A stretch of DNA of 64,000 nt from assembly GCA_019055375.1 (NCBI GenBank), contig JAHQIW010000664.1, positions 62,001 through 126,000 of the forward strand. The letters are read 5' to 3'. This stretch comes from Parelaphostrongylus tenuis (taxonomy: Eukaryota; Nematoda; Chromadorea; Rhabditida; Metastrongylidae). The position numbers were made by a program, and so were the translations under genes. Of this stretch, positions 35,411-63,900 are shown in pieces. The notes beneath the pieces were generated by a model. It saw nothing but the letters and a program-made list of their open reading frames with translations. It had not been told where the DNA came from and ran no database searches. The first letter of the stretch is position 1; each line of letters begins with the position of its first letter.

Positions 35411-38400
35411 GTGGCTCTCATTTCGATTGCTAAAGTTTTAGTTCAGTCATCATGATTTAAAATTCACGAAACTGGAATCGCCATTACTTTTGTATCAACC
35501 TAATATTATATAAATCTCAATCTAGCATAGAAAGAAACGAAGGTGGATTAATGAAGCTCATAAAAGTATAAATAGTCGGTTTTGGAAATTATTACATGAT
35601 GTATTAGCCTGCTTCAAAGTTCATGACCATAATAAGAAAAAGCGCCCATTTGGAACACCGAAATTTTTTTACGTAAGGAGTGATATTTGCATGCACGGTT
35701 GACACTGATAGAAGTTGCATTGTTTTTTGTATTTGTATAAGAATATTATTACACTACATATATATGCAATACATATGTCTACATTGTACACAAGATGTCC
35801 TACAAAATGATTAGCAAAAGATCACTCATGGCTGCGGTAAATAAATTTTATAGCACTCAGAAAAAAGTAGTTTCCTAATAGGAGCCTCACTAATTTTTCA
35901 TGTTTTCAAGTCATAGGAACTTCATCGTGGATTTTTCTCTGGAGTCAATCGATAGCTTATGAAATCTATTAAACCGCAATGTCGCAGAAAACAGTATCCT
36001 TCGAATAATTCGTAAACACATTCTCCTTCAACTTTCACATCATCAGTCGTCAGCTCTACAGAAGACGATGACGTCGAAACGTTAGCCAAATAGATTTATT
36101 TGTACCAATGTCGCACAATCGGCTTGATCAACAAGGAATATATGACTGCTTTTCAGTAATTTACCGCTTGATTATTTACAACAAACATCGCCACCAAGAA
36201 GAGTAGGTTCAACACAAAACACATTTTTCTAAGATCAACTAAGAATTTATTAAGAGGATACCTTTCCACTAAAAACGCATACCATAACATCTCCATAATC
36301 TAAGCTATCATTTACGAGAATTCCAAAAAAACCTCCATGCCCAAAAATGAAATTGCTGGAAAAGATGAAGCTCTAATAGTCGCTGTTTCTTCGCCAATGT
36401 ATTGAGATGCAATGTTCTTGACTCTGTTTTCTTTATCTTCAGGCGAAAGTTGCTATTTCCACATTTGCCATTGAAATTGGCTAGAATATGCTTAACAAGA
36501 GTAATGCTTTGCGTTACAAGAACATCTTATTGAGTAGTGAAGATAACACACTTATCAGACGTCGACCATATTGACCGTCCACCATTTTTGAAACAGATGA
36601 AGCTCAAGAATAAAATAGCTAATTTGTCAGATGGAATCTCAAGTTGAAATGTTTTCCTCTTGTGTTATACAGCTATTAGTGTTGTTTTAGAATGGTGTAT
36701 TTTTAATGGTGTTGTTGCTGTTGCGATCACAAAGGATTATTGTTCAAAAATGTGCTTGATCTGATTGCCAAGTTTCAGCTAATGTTCATTTAAATCTGTT
36801 CGGGATAACTCCGATAGGTCCAGCAGAAATGTCGGGTAGATCTCTGTTATTGTACAAGAACAAACACTTACTGGCTTTACAACGACTGCGTTCATAGCAT
36901 TTGAATGAGTAACATAAAAATGAACTCCTATTCTCTTGCAGCGTTCGGCGCTCAACAATCTCTTAAAAAAGAATTATGCATTCAATTTTATTGACTAACT
37001 CCAGCGATAATACGATGTATATTTCGTCTTTCGAATAATTTCTATGTGCCAATTGATGTATTAGGCCAGTGTTTTTATACTCTCAGATAAATCTGCTACG
37101 AGTTTTTCAACTCTCACAGGGGTGAGCTTAATTGGAGGGCGACATTGAACCCGCGACAACGTTTGCATTGCTGTGCACCTCTAATCAAAACGGTGCCCCA
37201 TATTAGTGCATTAGGATATTATGGTAATGTTTGTTATTCTTTACTCGGTTCGTTTCCTTTTCCAGGAACTCCATTTTTGCAATTAACATTGCTATTTCTG
37301 TATTCTGACACCTTGATTGAAATTCATTGTCATGCTGCTTTCTCGCTCAGCTATAACAGGATCGGGCGATGTCTCACTTTGATAGAGATCCCGACGAATT
37401 TCTCGTAGTCTGAACTGGAATTGAGAACGTCTTAGCCTTCCGCCTACTAGCTAGAACCTTCTTGACATCTCCTAGCAACATACTCATCAAATGCGACCAC
37501 TAATCTTTCATGACCGAACAAACGTCTCATTCAGATTTGACTACAGGAACTATGAAACGCATTATCATCTATCGGATGATTGTAAGAAGCTTATCTCGAG
37601 TTGTTCGAGACGAGAGTACACGTTTAGCCACATCTTAATCCGAAAGTTGCCAGTTTTCTGCGTTATTAAAAAAGGAAAAAAGTAAAAAAAGACGGACTCG
37701 GATATTTATATGCCGTACTTCATTTAATGTTACGTACTTCAGAAATAATAAAATTCGTTGACAAAATCCAATGGATGGTAAAAATTTTGGTGAGAATGAA
37801 TTCCACATAGTGCCCTGATGTATGTCAACTAGAAGAGATCGTTTTTAATTTCCTGTAAAACTGATATGAATCTATTGAGACTACGGTAGCTTGTAAAACA
37901 GCACTTCTATGACCCAGAAATCCTAGACATGACGAAAAGATTTGATCGTCGACTTTTGTTGCGAGATCGTCGTCTATTTTTCCTTTCTTGTTTATATACA
38001 AGAAAGCACCAACAAGTCCGATCACATCGATAGTGCGTCTGGTTGTTTTTTCTTACTTCTCTCTGCTTCCGCTAACGTCAGCTTTATGACATGGTTTTCA
38101 ACTACCTCAACAACAATTTGTTGACCGTGTATTGCTCTTTCAGAGCTTCTAGAGGAATTCGTAAACTGCAATGTTTTATTATTTTATAATTTATGTGATC
38201 TTGTCAATCATCCTGTGACTAGAATACTAATAAACTGCTTCTCGGTTACATTGACTGGACACCTACCAAGAAATATTAAAGGCACTACAACTTTCGAGAA
38301 TGGCTCCTTAGTCTTGAAATTTTGGTCAAAGAAGCATGAAGACAGCACACTTCAGGCTTGCTGTGAGCGATTGAGTATCCTCCTGTTGGTCTGGCTCTAC

Positions 38401-38876
38401 ATCAGAAGACGTAAGGCTTTTGCTGGAGGTAATTCTGAACCACTTTCGCTGTCTTATATAGTAACATGTCACCTGAATTAATATCTTTTTAGATACTCAA
38501 CATTCACCTTCTTTGTGCAATGATTTTCAACGACATTTATTGATTCATCCTTATATAGTATTACTTCAACTATCTCGTTATCTATTCTTGAAGGTTCCAA
38601 GTGCCTATGGCAAACGTTGTATAGAAGAATGTCTATAACAGTCGCACGACAACCTTCCACATGAAAATCTAGTATTCCACGTTACTAGCTAAGTGGTAAG
38701 TATTTTCGACGACACGGTAAAATTACCAACCATCAAACCACACTAGACAGTGCTGGAATTCTGAGAGTCGTTCGCGCATTATGTCGCTTTTTCTTTGCCT
38801 GGCGCCTCGAGGCTTTGAACCGGCTAGGTGGCTCGCCGTCGTCCGTGTGCCCGCTCCTGTGCGGCTTGATCGTCGC

Positions 38877-55176
<16,300 letters not shown>

Positions 55177-55440
55177 TACTTGTCCCGTCAGATTTGAAAC
55201 GAGTAGGCACTGAGAGGAAAGTTTTCATTGATCCCGTGTACATTTATACGTGTATAGATCAACAATAGAGAATTAAATGATAACGTTTGTGCACTCTGTC
55301 TCAGCTGCCCAACATCTTTATAGTACTCATGCAAAACAATTTATAGGAGGCTCCCGAAGCCTTATTGCTTCTCCTACGTTGTGCGATATTCAAGAAATAG
55401 CTTGTTGTGATACCAGCTATTGTAAAACGTTAGCTATGTG

Positions 55441-55446
55441 AATAAA
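55441..55446 (+). terminator. AATAAA polyadenylation signal, candidate for the metalloproteinase
   Basis: A canonical AATAAA lies about 265 bases after the TAA at 55174-55176. It supports reading exon 6 as terminal. Single-motif evidence in AT-rich DNA, so weak by itself. Confidence 0.4.
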
Positions 55447-55507
55447 AAGGGCGTTGTAACAACCTCTTGTCTGCCCATTCAAAACACAGTAAATTTAAAA
55501 AAACGAT

Positions 55508-55785
55508 AAAGCTCTTGGCCTTGGTTAGCTCCTGAGAAATGACTATGCATTTGACTTAATCAAGCATCATTAGAGATGACTGAATGCGAATATAGCCTCT
55601 ACGATGGACTCGCGATGATCCACCATTGTATCAAATTGATGTTACTGTCCTCCCAGATAGTTTGACACCAATTCACCAATCCCGGAGGGATGGAAAGCTT
55701 CATGAGACTTAGGTTTAGGATCGAACCAGAGATCAGCTCCATGTCCAGGGCATTTCTAACCAGTGGGCCACACATGCTTTAAACA
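55508..55785 (-). repeat. tRNA-derived SINE, family A
   Basis: Reverse copy: AAGCTCTTGGCCTTGGTTAG tail, CCCGGAGGGATGGAAAGC body, GGATCGAACCAGAGATC box B and GGGCCACACATGC head. Just downstream of the metalloproteinase polyadenylation signal. Confidence 0.75.
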
Positions 55786-56299
55786 GTGAGTCCTTGAAGA
55801 ACAGTAGTATTAATTCTAGGACTAATTAGAACTAAAACTGCGTAGCAGCATGTGCGATTTACAAGTGTTACGACAGAGAAGCTCATTTGGTACATTTCGG
55901 TTATAAGGGAACAATAATATGCGACCTTAATTGTTGTTCAAGAAATTTTTCATAGAAGTATTAACAATCATTCAGAAGCTTAAATCTCTGAGCTACCGCT
56001 CGACCTGGCCGCTTCCTCAAAGCGCCCTTTCAGACCCAAAATAAATTACGTTCCACCTAGTCCGCGCGCCTTCATTTTTATCACGTGTATGATTCGCTGG
56101 AAATACGAAAAGCATATCAAGTTGTAGAGAAAATCTCGTAGTAGGTGAGATAATCATTTTATATAAAGTTTAATTCAAGGCGGAAAGAAAAATTTCAACT
56201 GATTAACAAGTAGCACTCTACATGTCTAGTACGTCCAGGTCATCAACCGATCGCCTGCCGTAGATTAGCCGGTAAACCAGCCGCCGAATATGTAAAGCT

Positions 56300-56685
56300 C
56301 GATCTAATTTTTCCTGCTACACTGCAGTGAAACAGTTTTTCCAGAAAATAAGCACAGTGTTGGAATAATGGAAACTCACGCTATCGAATAATTTACTAAT
56401 ATGCCTGATAATTATTTTTGAGCCATGCATGTCTTATTTTCCCTGCTACACTATAGTGAACCGGTTTTTCAGGAAAATAAGCATAGTGTTGGAATCATTG
56501 ATACTTACGCTATCGAACCGAAAAAACGAAAGTTTTACTAATAGTCTAAAGAGAGAGAGCTCTGTTCGGCGAGGTGTAAAACACAGATGTTTCCCTCCTA
56601 CAACGCTATCAAAAGAGCTTTTTCAGAGAGCAAGCATATTTATAAGTTCTTTCAGACTTGTGCTATCGAACGAGCACTAGCATTC
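56300..56685. repeat. Degenerate tandem repeat, about 130 bp unit, three units
   Basis: Units near 56310, 56435 and 56585 share CCTGCTACACT, GTTTTTCCAGAAAATAAGCA, CAGTGTTGGAAT and ACGCTATCGAA. The third is the most diverged. Intergenic, downstream of the metalloproteinase. Confidence 0.6.
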
Positions 56686-58063
56686 TAGAGAAGGACCTTT
56701 TTTCCAGCGAAATATAAGCGAGATAAGAAAAAAAAACGCATGATCGTGTAGAACATAGTTTTATTTTGGATTTTGCAATGTTAGTTATGAAAGGTGTTCG
56801 AAAACCGCTCCGTACCGCTTTTGCCAGAGATTCAAGCTTTCAAATATTCACTAAAGCTCATATGAAAAATTCTTGTACAGCGAGTAAGGTCAAATTTTCT
56901 TTTTTTCCCTTATTACCGAAAGTACCGCTCATTTCAAGTAATCATCCCCGAACCCGAAAAGATTTTCACACCTACAAGTCATTAACATGGATAAAAAACT
57001 CACTGCTTTTGGTCTACCCATGAGCACACATTTGCTTATCAAAGGATTCTTACTCGGGATGATGACATCACGTTGAGATACTCATCTTGAGGGTTAAAGC
57101 GCACCTAGGACGAGACAACGCGATTTCATTGCTATATTAAAGTATTTCATATAAGTAAAAATGAAAGCTTTAATCAATGAGTCTTTCGAAATTATGATGC
57201 TCAATTTAGGCGCTTTCCTCGGATAAAAAAACTCAAATGTCGCATTCAACTAGTTCATAACTTGATCTGTTTCAAGTTTCCAAACTTTTGGATAATTTCA
57301 ATGCAAAAAGTGAAGCTGTGTTAGTTGGTACGATTGACGCTTTTTCAATACCTAAACATAGACAAAACCAATTTATCTATTTAATTACTTGATTGTTAGG
57401 ACTTTTTCACTCTATGAACCTTACAAGTCTGAAGTGTCTTGTTTGCACAGCCGAATCTGTTGAGAGAATTTATCAGCATGCATTTTTTGGGGAAGAAAGC
57501 CGGATGGGATTAACATTTAGTCTGGGTCTGAAGGTGGATTTCCACAAGCTGTTGACAATTTCCTAATCACTGGAACAGTTGAGAAGTAGATGACTTAATG
57601 AAGAATCTGTTTAAGAGTACTTCAACCATTTAGAGGCGGCCCTTCACACTGCAGGGCAAGCGCGATTCGGAAGCGCCGCGCCATTTACGTTATCCAGTGA
57701 AGTTTTCCACAGCTTCTGTGAGAATTTCTGCGTTTCTCTTACTCTGTGTGTTCACTTTCTGCACACATCGTTTCAAGAATTAAAATCAGAAAATCAGAAA
57801 GCACCGAATCAAGTCACAAAAGAGTTTCTAGAACAGGAATCTGAGTACTGCCGTGGTTAGCACGCGTCTCCAGAAAGAGTGAGAAGCCCATTATACTCCC
57901 TCGAGGTTCAAAACTTTTCATATCACCACTGAACAAATATCCAATTGGATAAATGGTTATAACATCATAGCAATGTTAAAAAAGCGATCAAATAAGGAGT
58001 TCTGCCAATTACATGCTTCCAATAGCTATCAGCGTATCTAGATTAGTGCCACTTTGTGCTTAC

Positions 58064-58386
58064 CGGGCCAAACCGTTGACGATAGGTTCCCGACAGAACC
58101 GATGCCTTGTATCGCACCAAGAGTGATAACAAAACAGGAGCCTCGGCAGAGCAACACGATCCTGGAATGGGTGAGACATTGATGCAAGTGTTTGTTCATT
58201 ATTTCAACACACATAGTACCACACACAGTTCAGGCGTCCATATCTGTTCTTGCAAGGCAATCAAGGGTTACAGTACAAAACAACCTTAGCGACTGCTTGT
58301 GGAGAATTCCCTGCCAGTTCAGTGGTTGCTGTGTTTGTGACAGGGTCATATTCAGTCACGTTCACCCACAGCCACCCGGCCACAAA
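58064..58386 (-). CDS. Two orphan exon candidates (58285-58386 and 58064-58161)
   Basis: Exon a (58285-58386) follows AACCAG and reads FVAGWLWVNVTEYDPVTNT for 34 codons to a GTTGTT donor. Exon b (58064-58161) follows ATTCCAG, reads DRVALPRLLFCYHSWCDTR and ends at GTAAGC. Both are phase 0 at the junction. However, the plus strand also offers good sites over exon b (GACAG before 58097, GTGAGA after 58170) and open frames, so strand is uncertain. No family recognised. Confidence 0.3.
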
Positions 58387-58659
58387 CTGGTTGATTTAGA
58401 ACGTACTAGCTTCTAAATGTAAGAAGTACAGTCTATACAAGAGAATTGACCGGTGCTGTTTGTACAAAAGCAAATTAGTGTTGATCGATGCTTAGTGCAA
58501 AATTTGTTGAATGCTGAGCAGATGTTTTGAGTGAACGGTTTACAACATCAGTAATCTCCAAGACTTGTTCAGGATTACGAATGCTCTCCAAGGAAATGCT
58601 ATACATCATGATGAATGCGTGCCTTTTCTACACTTACTGGGGCTACGTATCAAAAATAT

Positions 58660-58672
58660 CCCCCCCCCCCCC
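58660..58672. repeat. Poly-C tract
   Basis: Thirteen consecutive C in AT-rich spacer. Possible length-error site in assemblies. Confidence 0.9.
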
Positions 58673-59563
58673 TTCCAAGAAATTGTTTCCAGAAATCATA
58701 TGTGGCAGAATATGTGTTCTAGAGTTCCATTCTCAAAAAATATGCGATGAAAATGTGCAGTAAAAAATGGAAATATCCACCTTTCTTGAAAGATCCTGAG
58801 ATTATCACTCGAAGATGCGCAAGAAAGCGTTGACGTCTTTTTCACTAAGAAAAAAAAAGCTTTATAAAGATTTTTTCGTCGATGTACCATCTTTTCATGG
58901 CAATAAAGTGCTTCTAACATGTGAATTTTACCTTTTACCATATGATTACCAATAAATCCGCCGTGAAGTTGAAACTACGTGCTAACTACTTTTTTTCATA
59001 AATTCCTCTCCGTTGCCATAGCGCAATGGAAAGTCTTCAAATCTAAGCTACTGAGTGACTATTGGAAGTCTGGAGAAAACATCCAACCTCCTTCACCCTT
59101 TCAGAGCGTAAATTTCCCTTCGCTAGAAATTTAGCGAAGAAATTCAGTTTGGAGAAAAAACCACGAATAATAATACAATTCGTTCGAGAAGGGTTAAATT
59201 GCCGCTTTTTATTCATAGTTGTTTGGGGTTGCGATTTCAGACAAACGCAAACGAGGTTCAAACATCTGGAATTCTAAATGAAATCCCGGCAGCTTCATTT
59301 ATTAGAAAATATTTTGTGGACATTATCGCCTTCTGATGCTGAAATATCGCTTGGTCAGATGTTTTCATTTTCGAGATAATTCCATTGATAACAATATTGA
59401 GATTCTGAGCTTTTTACTGTAATTAAAAAACTCACTTTGAGCTGAGATATACTGATTCAACTTAGAAAACTACTAATATTTTCATAACGGCAGAATTCGA
59501 ACTTTCTCCGAGTGTTAAGGGCAATATAAATAACACCTAGTAGCCACACGTATCACTTCTTAC

Positions 59564-59915
59564 AAAGATTTTGTTCTTCAGTAGCACGAAGTTTTTGTCC
59601 CAAATATTCTTTGACAGCGGTGATCAAGCGTGCAGCGTAAATTTTGACCATACTGCGATCCTCAACTTCAAATCTCTCCTTCCAACTGTACTGTTAGCCA
59701 TGACGCAGCGTCTTTTCGAAAGGCTTTGAATGGATCTCCCTATGACCAACTCACCATATTTTTGAGCTAGACAAGCCATAAAGTCAAAGAAATGGATCCG
59801 TCTTGAACACACTTTCCATCCAACCGGCAATTACACAGATAACTCGGGCCCAGTTCTTAGAGTAAATCGTAACATTTCTTGTTGATTGAGCAAAAGCACG
59901 TAGTTGATGATAAAC
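59564..59915 (-). CDS. Orphan exon candidates of an unidentified minus-strand gene
   Basis: Two stretches look coding. At 59564-59652, after GATCGCAG, the frame MVKIYAARLITAVKEYLGQK continues to a GTAAGA donor at 59563 (or to TGA at 59553-59555). At about 59790-59915 the frame contains HQLRAFAQST, NWARVICVIAGWMESVFK, then stops. Between them another open stretch reads FRKDAASWLTVQ. I could not join these with consistent phases, so this may be a damaged gene or a fragment. The NW.RVI pattern faintly recalls a Bcl-2 BH1 segment, but not enough to name it. Confidence 0.3.
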
Positions 59916-60259
59916 TTATATTTCAGTGATTTTTCGCCATGTTTCGTTTTCTACAAAGCCGATTGATCCGAACCGATCTTCGCAGTCGTTCGTCCTCTTT
60001 GTAGTCTTCGCCTTCATTTCGCTGGAGTCAGATCTTCTTCGGAGAGATACCGCTCAAATGAAAACCTCGTTAAATCAGTCGAATCCGAAGGAGAAGCGCA
60101 TCGAAACTTCAGCCGAACAAATGAGTCATAACAATGTCTTACATCAACTTCGTGCTTTCGCTCAGTCAGCAAGTGTGACACATTCGTCTTGGATGATGAC
60201 AATACTGATTTGATATTTCGACAAGCCACCGTAAGGTATTGTATAAGCCAGATATTAAA

Positions 60260-60357
60260 TCATTTAGCCCTATGATGCTTGCTGAAGTCTAATGTATGGC
60301 ACATACAGCCTAGGACAAATCCTTTGCAGCAGCCCCAACAAATGCAACCATGCACTC
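60260..60357 (-). CDS. Orphan terminal-exon candidate, cysteine-rich
   Basis: After an acceptor TTCAATCACAG, a 31-codon frame ends at TGA and contains GCICWGCCKGFVLGCMC, seven cysteines in all. Codon use looks plausible. No partner exon was identified; it is downstream of the AKAP-like gene on the same strand. Function unknown, and chance is possible. Confidence 0.2.
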
Positions 60358-60667
60358 CTGTGATTGAAGTTATAAAACAACGAAACAACTGGATGAAATG
60401 ATGGAAGCTCAAAGAACTTGTAATGATTGATCATCTAAACTCCTGAATAGAAAACTGTACAACCTTCATGTAAATGAAATGATATACAACATAGAAATGT
60501 CGAAATAATATACAACATAGATTCTAATCAATATCACCGGATTTAACAAAACTCTGCAATAAACTGATACTATGCTTAGACATTAATTATGGCTGAATAA
60601 ATGCAAATACTGTCTTCAGAAATCACTGTACCCAAAGAAATTTTGGTAAATATGTCAAGAACCTATT

Positions 60668-60761
60668 CTATGGACTACGTGGTGATTTAATATTTGATGA
60701 GCAGCAACTCGAAAAGGTATCTTCTTCAATACAGAGTACTTCTTCAATGAATTTACCTACC
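60668..60761 (-). other. Candidate alternative last exon of the AKAP-like gene, made by acceptor duplication
   Basis: About 95 bp spanning the 3' end of the intron and the first 20 bases of exon 61196-61321 is duplicated at about 60745-60840. The copy keeps TTGTTTAG and starts with the same VGKFI, then diverges to EEVLCIEEDTFSS and ends at TAG (60668-60670), 31 codons. It lies downstream of the regular stop. Phase would fit the exon ending at 61520. If used, the protein loses the PKA-binding helix. It may equally be an inert duplication. Confidence 0.35.
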
Positions 60762-60996
60762 CTAAACAAGTAAATAGCTATGTAAACTACGTTATAACTA
60801 CACAACTTCAACAAGAATCCTAGCACATAGAAGAAATGGAAAGAAATGTGAGGAATGTTCTGAAAAGGTTGGAAACAATCGGACCTGTTAGAATGGTACG
60901 TCGTAGCTATCACTCGTGCTTGGACATGAATAACTAACTTCACATATATCCTGTTATAGACCCTTTCCTAAAACTCCCGTTAGCAATGTTTGAGAT

Positions 60997-63900
60997 TCAT
61001 TTTCTTCCTGCTTCTACCATGTTTTGTACGTCTGCAATAATCGTACGTGCAACCTCGAGAGCAACCTCCTCCTCTTTAAGTGTAGCTTTATCTAGATATT
61101 TTCGCAACTTTTGTCGAATCCTAGAACACTTGAAGTATCACGACGGGTGCATGTTAATGTTTAGAAAGCAAGAACTAAAAAGGCTAAAAACGAGCCTCGA
61201 TTGAGTCCTATCTCTCTCTATAGCGAGAGAATCATCATAGAGAACATGATAGCGACCCATACAATCGACTTCTGCCAAGTTCCTGGAAATATCGTGACTT
61301 TGATCAATGAATTTACCTACCCTAAACAAGTAAGTAACTATGTAAACTACGTTATAACTACGCAACTTCAACAAAAACGCTAGCATATAGAAGAAAGTAA
61401 TCTCTAGTAAATTTTGCAGATAAATTCATTTCAATATCATGGTTGAACGTGGTACAGTAGAACATAAGAACCTCACTATCACGTTTCCGCTGCTTGCTTT
61501 GGTAGTGAGAAAAACTTACGAGCTTCTATTCGGCTTCTTTAGAAGAGGCAGATGTTGATAGGACTTAGATGTGATCTTTTCAAACTCAGGGGCGGTAAAA
61601 TGTTGCTCAAATACAACAGTAGTAGAGTCAGAGGACGATGATCCTGCCACTCTTGCACAATTATGTCGAGGCAGTTCAATCTGAACTACAGAAATCATTC
61701 CCACTTTGGTGTTGCAAAAAGACAACACTCTGTTCATCATCTAATACACTACAGGGACATTATGAATAAATGTCACCAACCGTATTATGTACATCAGCTT
61801 CCAATTCTATCAAGTAATTATGGTAACCAGGGGATCGTACGAATCTTCTGAGATACCTCTGCAATGAAATTTCAAAAGGATGTGCAGCCATAGGAAATAT
61901 TAAGTTATGTAACGTAGCAATATCATCCATATATTGTTCGTTGATTACGCTAGTGGCACGAAGTTAATGAAAAGAAATTTACTGCGTTATGATCATCACC
62001 AAGGAGTTTCTTCATTTGAGCGGTGCCCACCGAAAAAGATTCAACTCAATCAACAGCGAAGACGAAGACGACAAAGCGTTAGCCAGATAAATTAATTTTT
62101 CACAACAAATTTCGGCCCTTTATGATGTCTATTATGGCACTGATAGAGTGCTAGACACGTGTTTCGACCTTTCAACCTCATCAGAAGCATGGTGTTTTTC
62201 GTTTGAGCCAATCCTTCGTAAGGGATATATCCCTTACATATAAAGAAATTGACGAGGAAGATGTCACACTGCACGCGCAAAATGAAAAAAAAAATCACAC
62301 TGACATTGTATTGTAGGGATTGACAGTCGACTATTCATGCAGCTGGCTCTAGTGCAGTGTAGCGTCTTCGTCGTCGATTCCTTATGTGTAGGGGGTATAT
62401 CTCCTCACAAAGGATTGGCTCATACGAAAGGCACCGAGCTACTGATGAGGTTGAAATGCCGAAACACGTGTCTAGCACTTGATAAGTGCCATAACAGAAC
62501 TTATGAAAGGCCTAAAATATGTTATCAGATTTCATTGTTTTAAGCGAGGTCGCAAAAAACAATCGAATAGACAGGTATGAATTTATTTTCAATAACTTGG
62601 TGCTGATCGCTTCTAAAGAAACAAACATGAGCTGATAAGTGATGCTGAAGTAAAGGAAAGTTGGCTTCAAATCGATTTTATCGATACTGAGTGAAAGATT
62701 CACTTGAGCATACTTCATGCATTTTGAGAGCGCAGACTTGTTTCGCCAAGCAGAATGACGTTTGTGAAGGACGACCGCTTGCCGAGCAAATTTCGGACTC
62801 CATTGTTCGACGCACCTCGTCACAAATCTCGATCGGACTGATAGCCTGCATCGAGATGTACCTGAATTCATGAAAAAAATGCGAGAACAGAATATTGAAT
62901 GGATCCTTTTATTATTATTTGAGCCAACTTGTCATGTGGTCTGGTAAGGGCTTTTGTACAGCCCGATACACGTGTTTCGTCCTTGCAGACTCGTCAGTCG
63001 GGCAGAACCCGTCGCCTTTCGATATTTTTATAGTCAGTTCTCTCAGGAGCTCTGATTACCCTTACAGAGCAACACTCTGTGTTAGGTGAAAATTTCACTT
63101 GACATAGAACGTAAAACGTTCGTCTTCGATGACTCTCTGTAAGGGAGTAGAGCTCCCGAGAGAACTGACTATAAAAATATCGAAAGGCGACGGGTTCTGC
63201 CCGACTGACGAGTCTGCAAGGACAAAACACGTGTATCGGGCTGTACAAGACCCTTACCAGACCACATGACAAGTTGGCTCAAATAATAATGAAAGGATCT
63301 ATTTAAATTTGTGCGTGGTCTTAATAAAGCATTCGAAATAGAGGTAGAATATTGAATGATTTTGAAAAAGCTATTACTTTTCGTATATACTCATTGCATC
63401 ATCGAGAGCTTCGTTATCCGAAAGGAACCTGTAATTCGTTTCGAAGGTATGGCAGGCGATGAGAAATTGAAGACAGTTATGATCAGAACGATTATCAACA
63501 AACTAAAAAAGGAAAATCAAATTATGGCACTAGCAAAAAAATGGAAAGTGAGAACTTGTAAAACCCTAACCTCTAGAAAGGCATTTAGCAACGAGGGAAC
63601 ATGGAGCACATCGTCCAAGCCACAATGCTGGGATAAAACTTGGAGCTGATACCTTTTATAGTACAAACTTTCTTCAAACTGGTTGAAATAGCTAAAATAT
63701 AAATCATCAATAAGCTTCCATGAATGAAAGCAAATAGTATAAAAACCCAACCGAGAGTCGAACAAGTCATGAACATAATCCTTAGCTTCATCAAATATAT
63801 CCGAAGAAATCTGCTGCTCTGATAGCCTACCTGCAGAAAAAAAGTACTTCAACGAGAAAGAAAAACTAGCTAGAAGGATGAAATGAACAACATACCAAAC

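Larger units (their letters stand above)
23797..38876. other. Spacer between divergent pck and metalloproteinase genes
   Basis: About 15 kb. Contains a mariner relic with nested foldback piece, a foldback element, truncated RTE and Penelope copies, a second mariner fragment and TA repeats. The intervals 23797-26040, 27025-29700, 30270-31530, 32280-33030 and 35420-38870 contain nothing I can assign. Promoters of both genes should lie at the two ends but no motif is recognisable. Confidence 0.6.
55177..60996. other. Spacer between convergent metalloproteinase and AKAP-like genes
   Basis: Contains the probable 3' UTR, one SINE, a decayed tandem array (56.3 kb), a poly-C tract and the orphan exon candidates at 58.06-58.39, 59.56-59.92 and 60.26-60.36 kb. 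The interval 56700-58050 shows no feature beyond isolated open frames. Confidence 0.5.

Noticed and set aside
59790..59915. Possible Bcl-2/CED-9-like BH1 segment (KNWARVICVIAG)
   Set aside because: No BH2/BH3 or transmembrane segment could be joined in phase; resemblance rests on a few residues.
59926..60213. Plus-strand 95-codon frame after TATTTCAG, with a short ATG frame MFRFLQSRLIRTDLRSRSSS resembling a mitochondrial presequence
   Set aside because: The ATG frame stops after 21 codons and the longer frame has no ATG; no convincing donor to continue it.
61201..61383. Plus-strand exon-like frame with [19 protein letters not shown] and a GTAAGT
   Set aside because: Same interval is exon 61196-61321 of the AKAP-like gene on the minus strand, where phases and family match; the plus frame is antisense.
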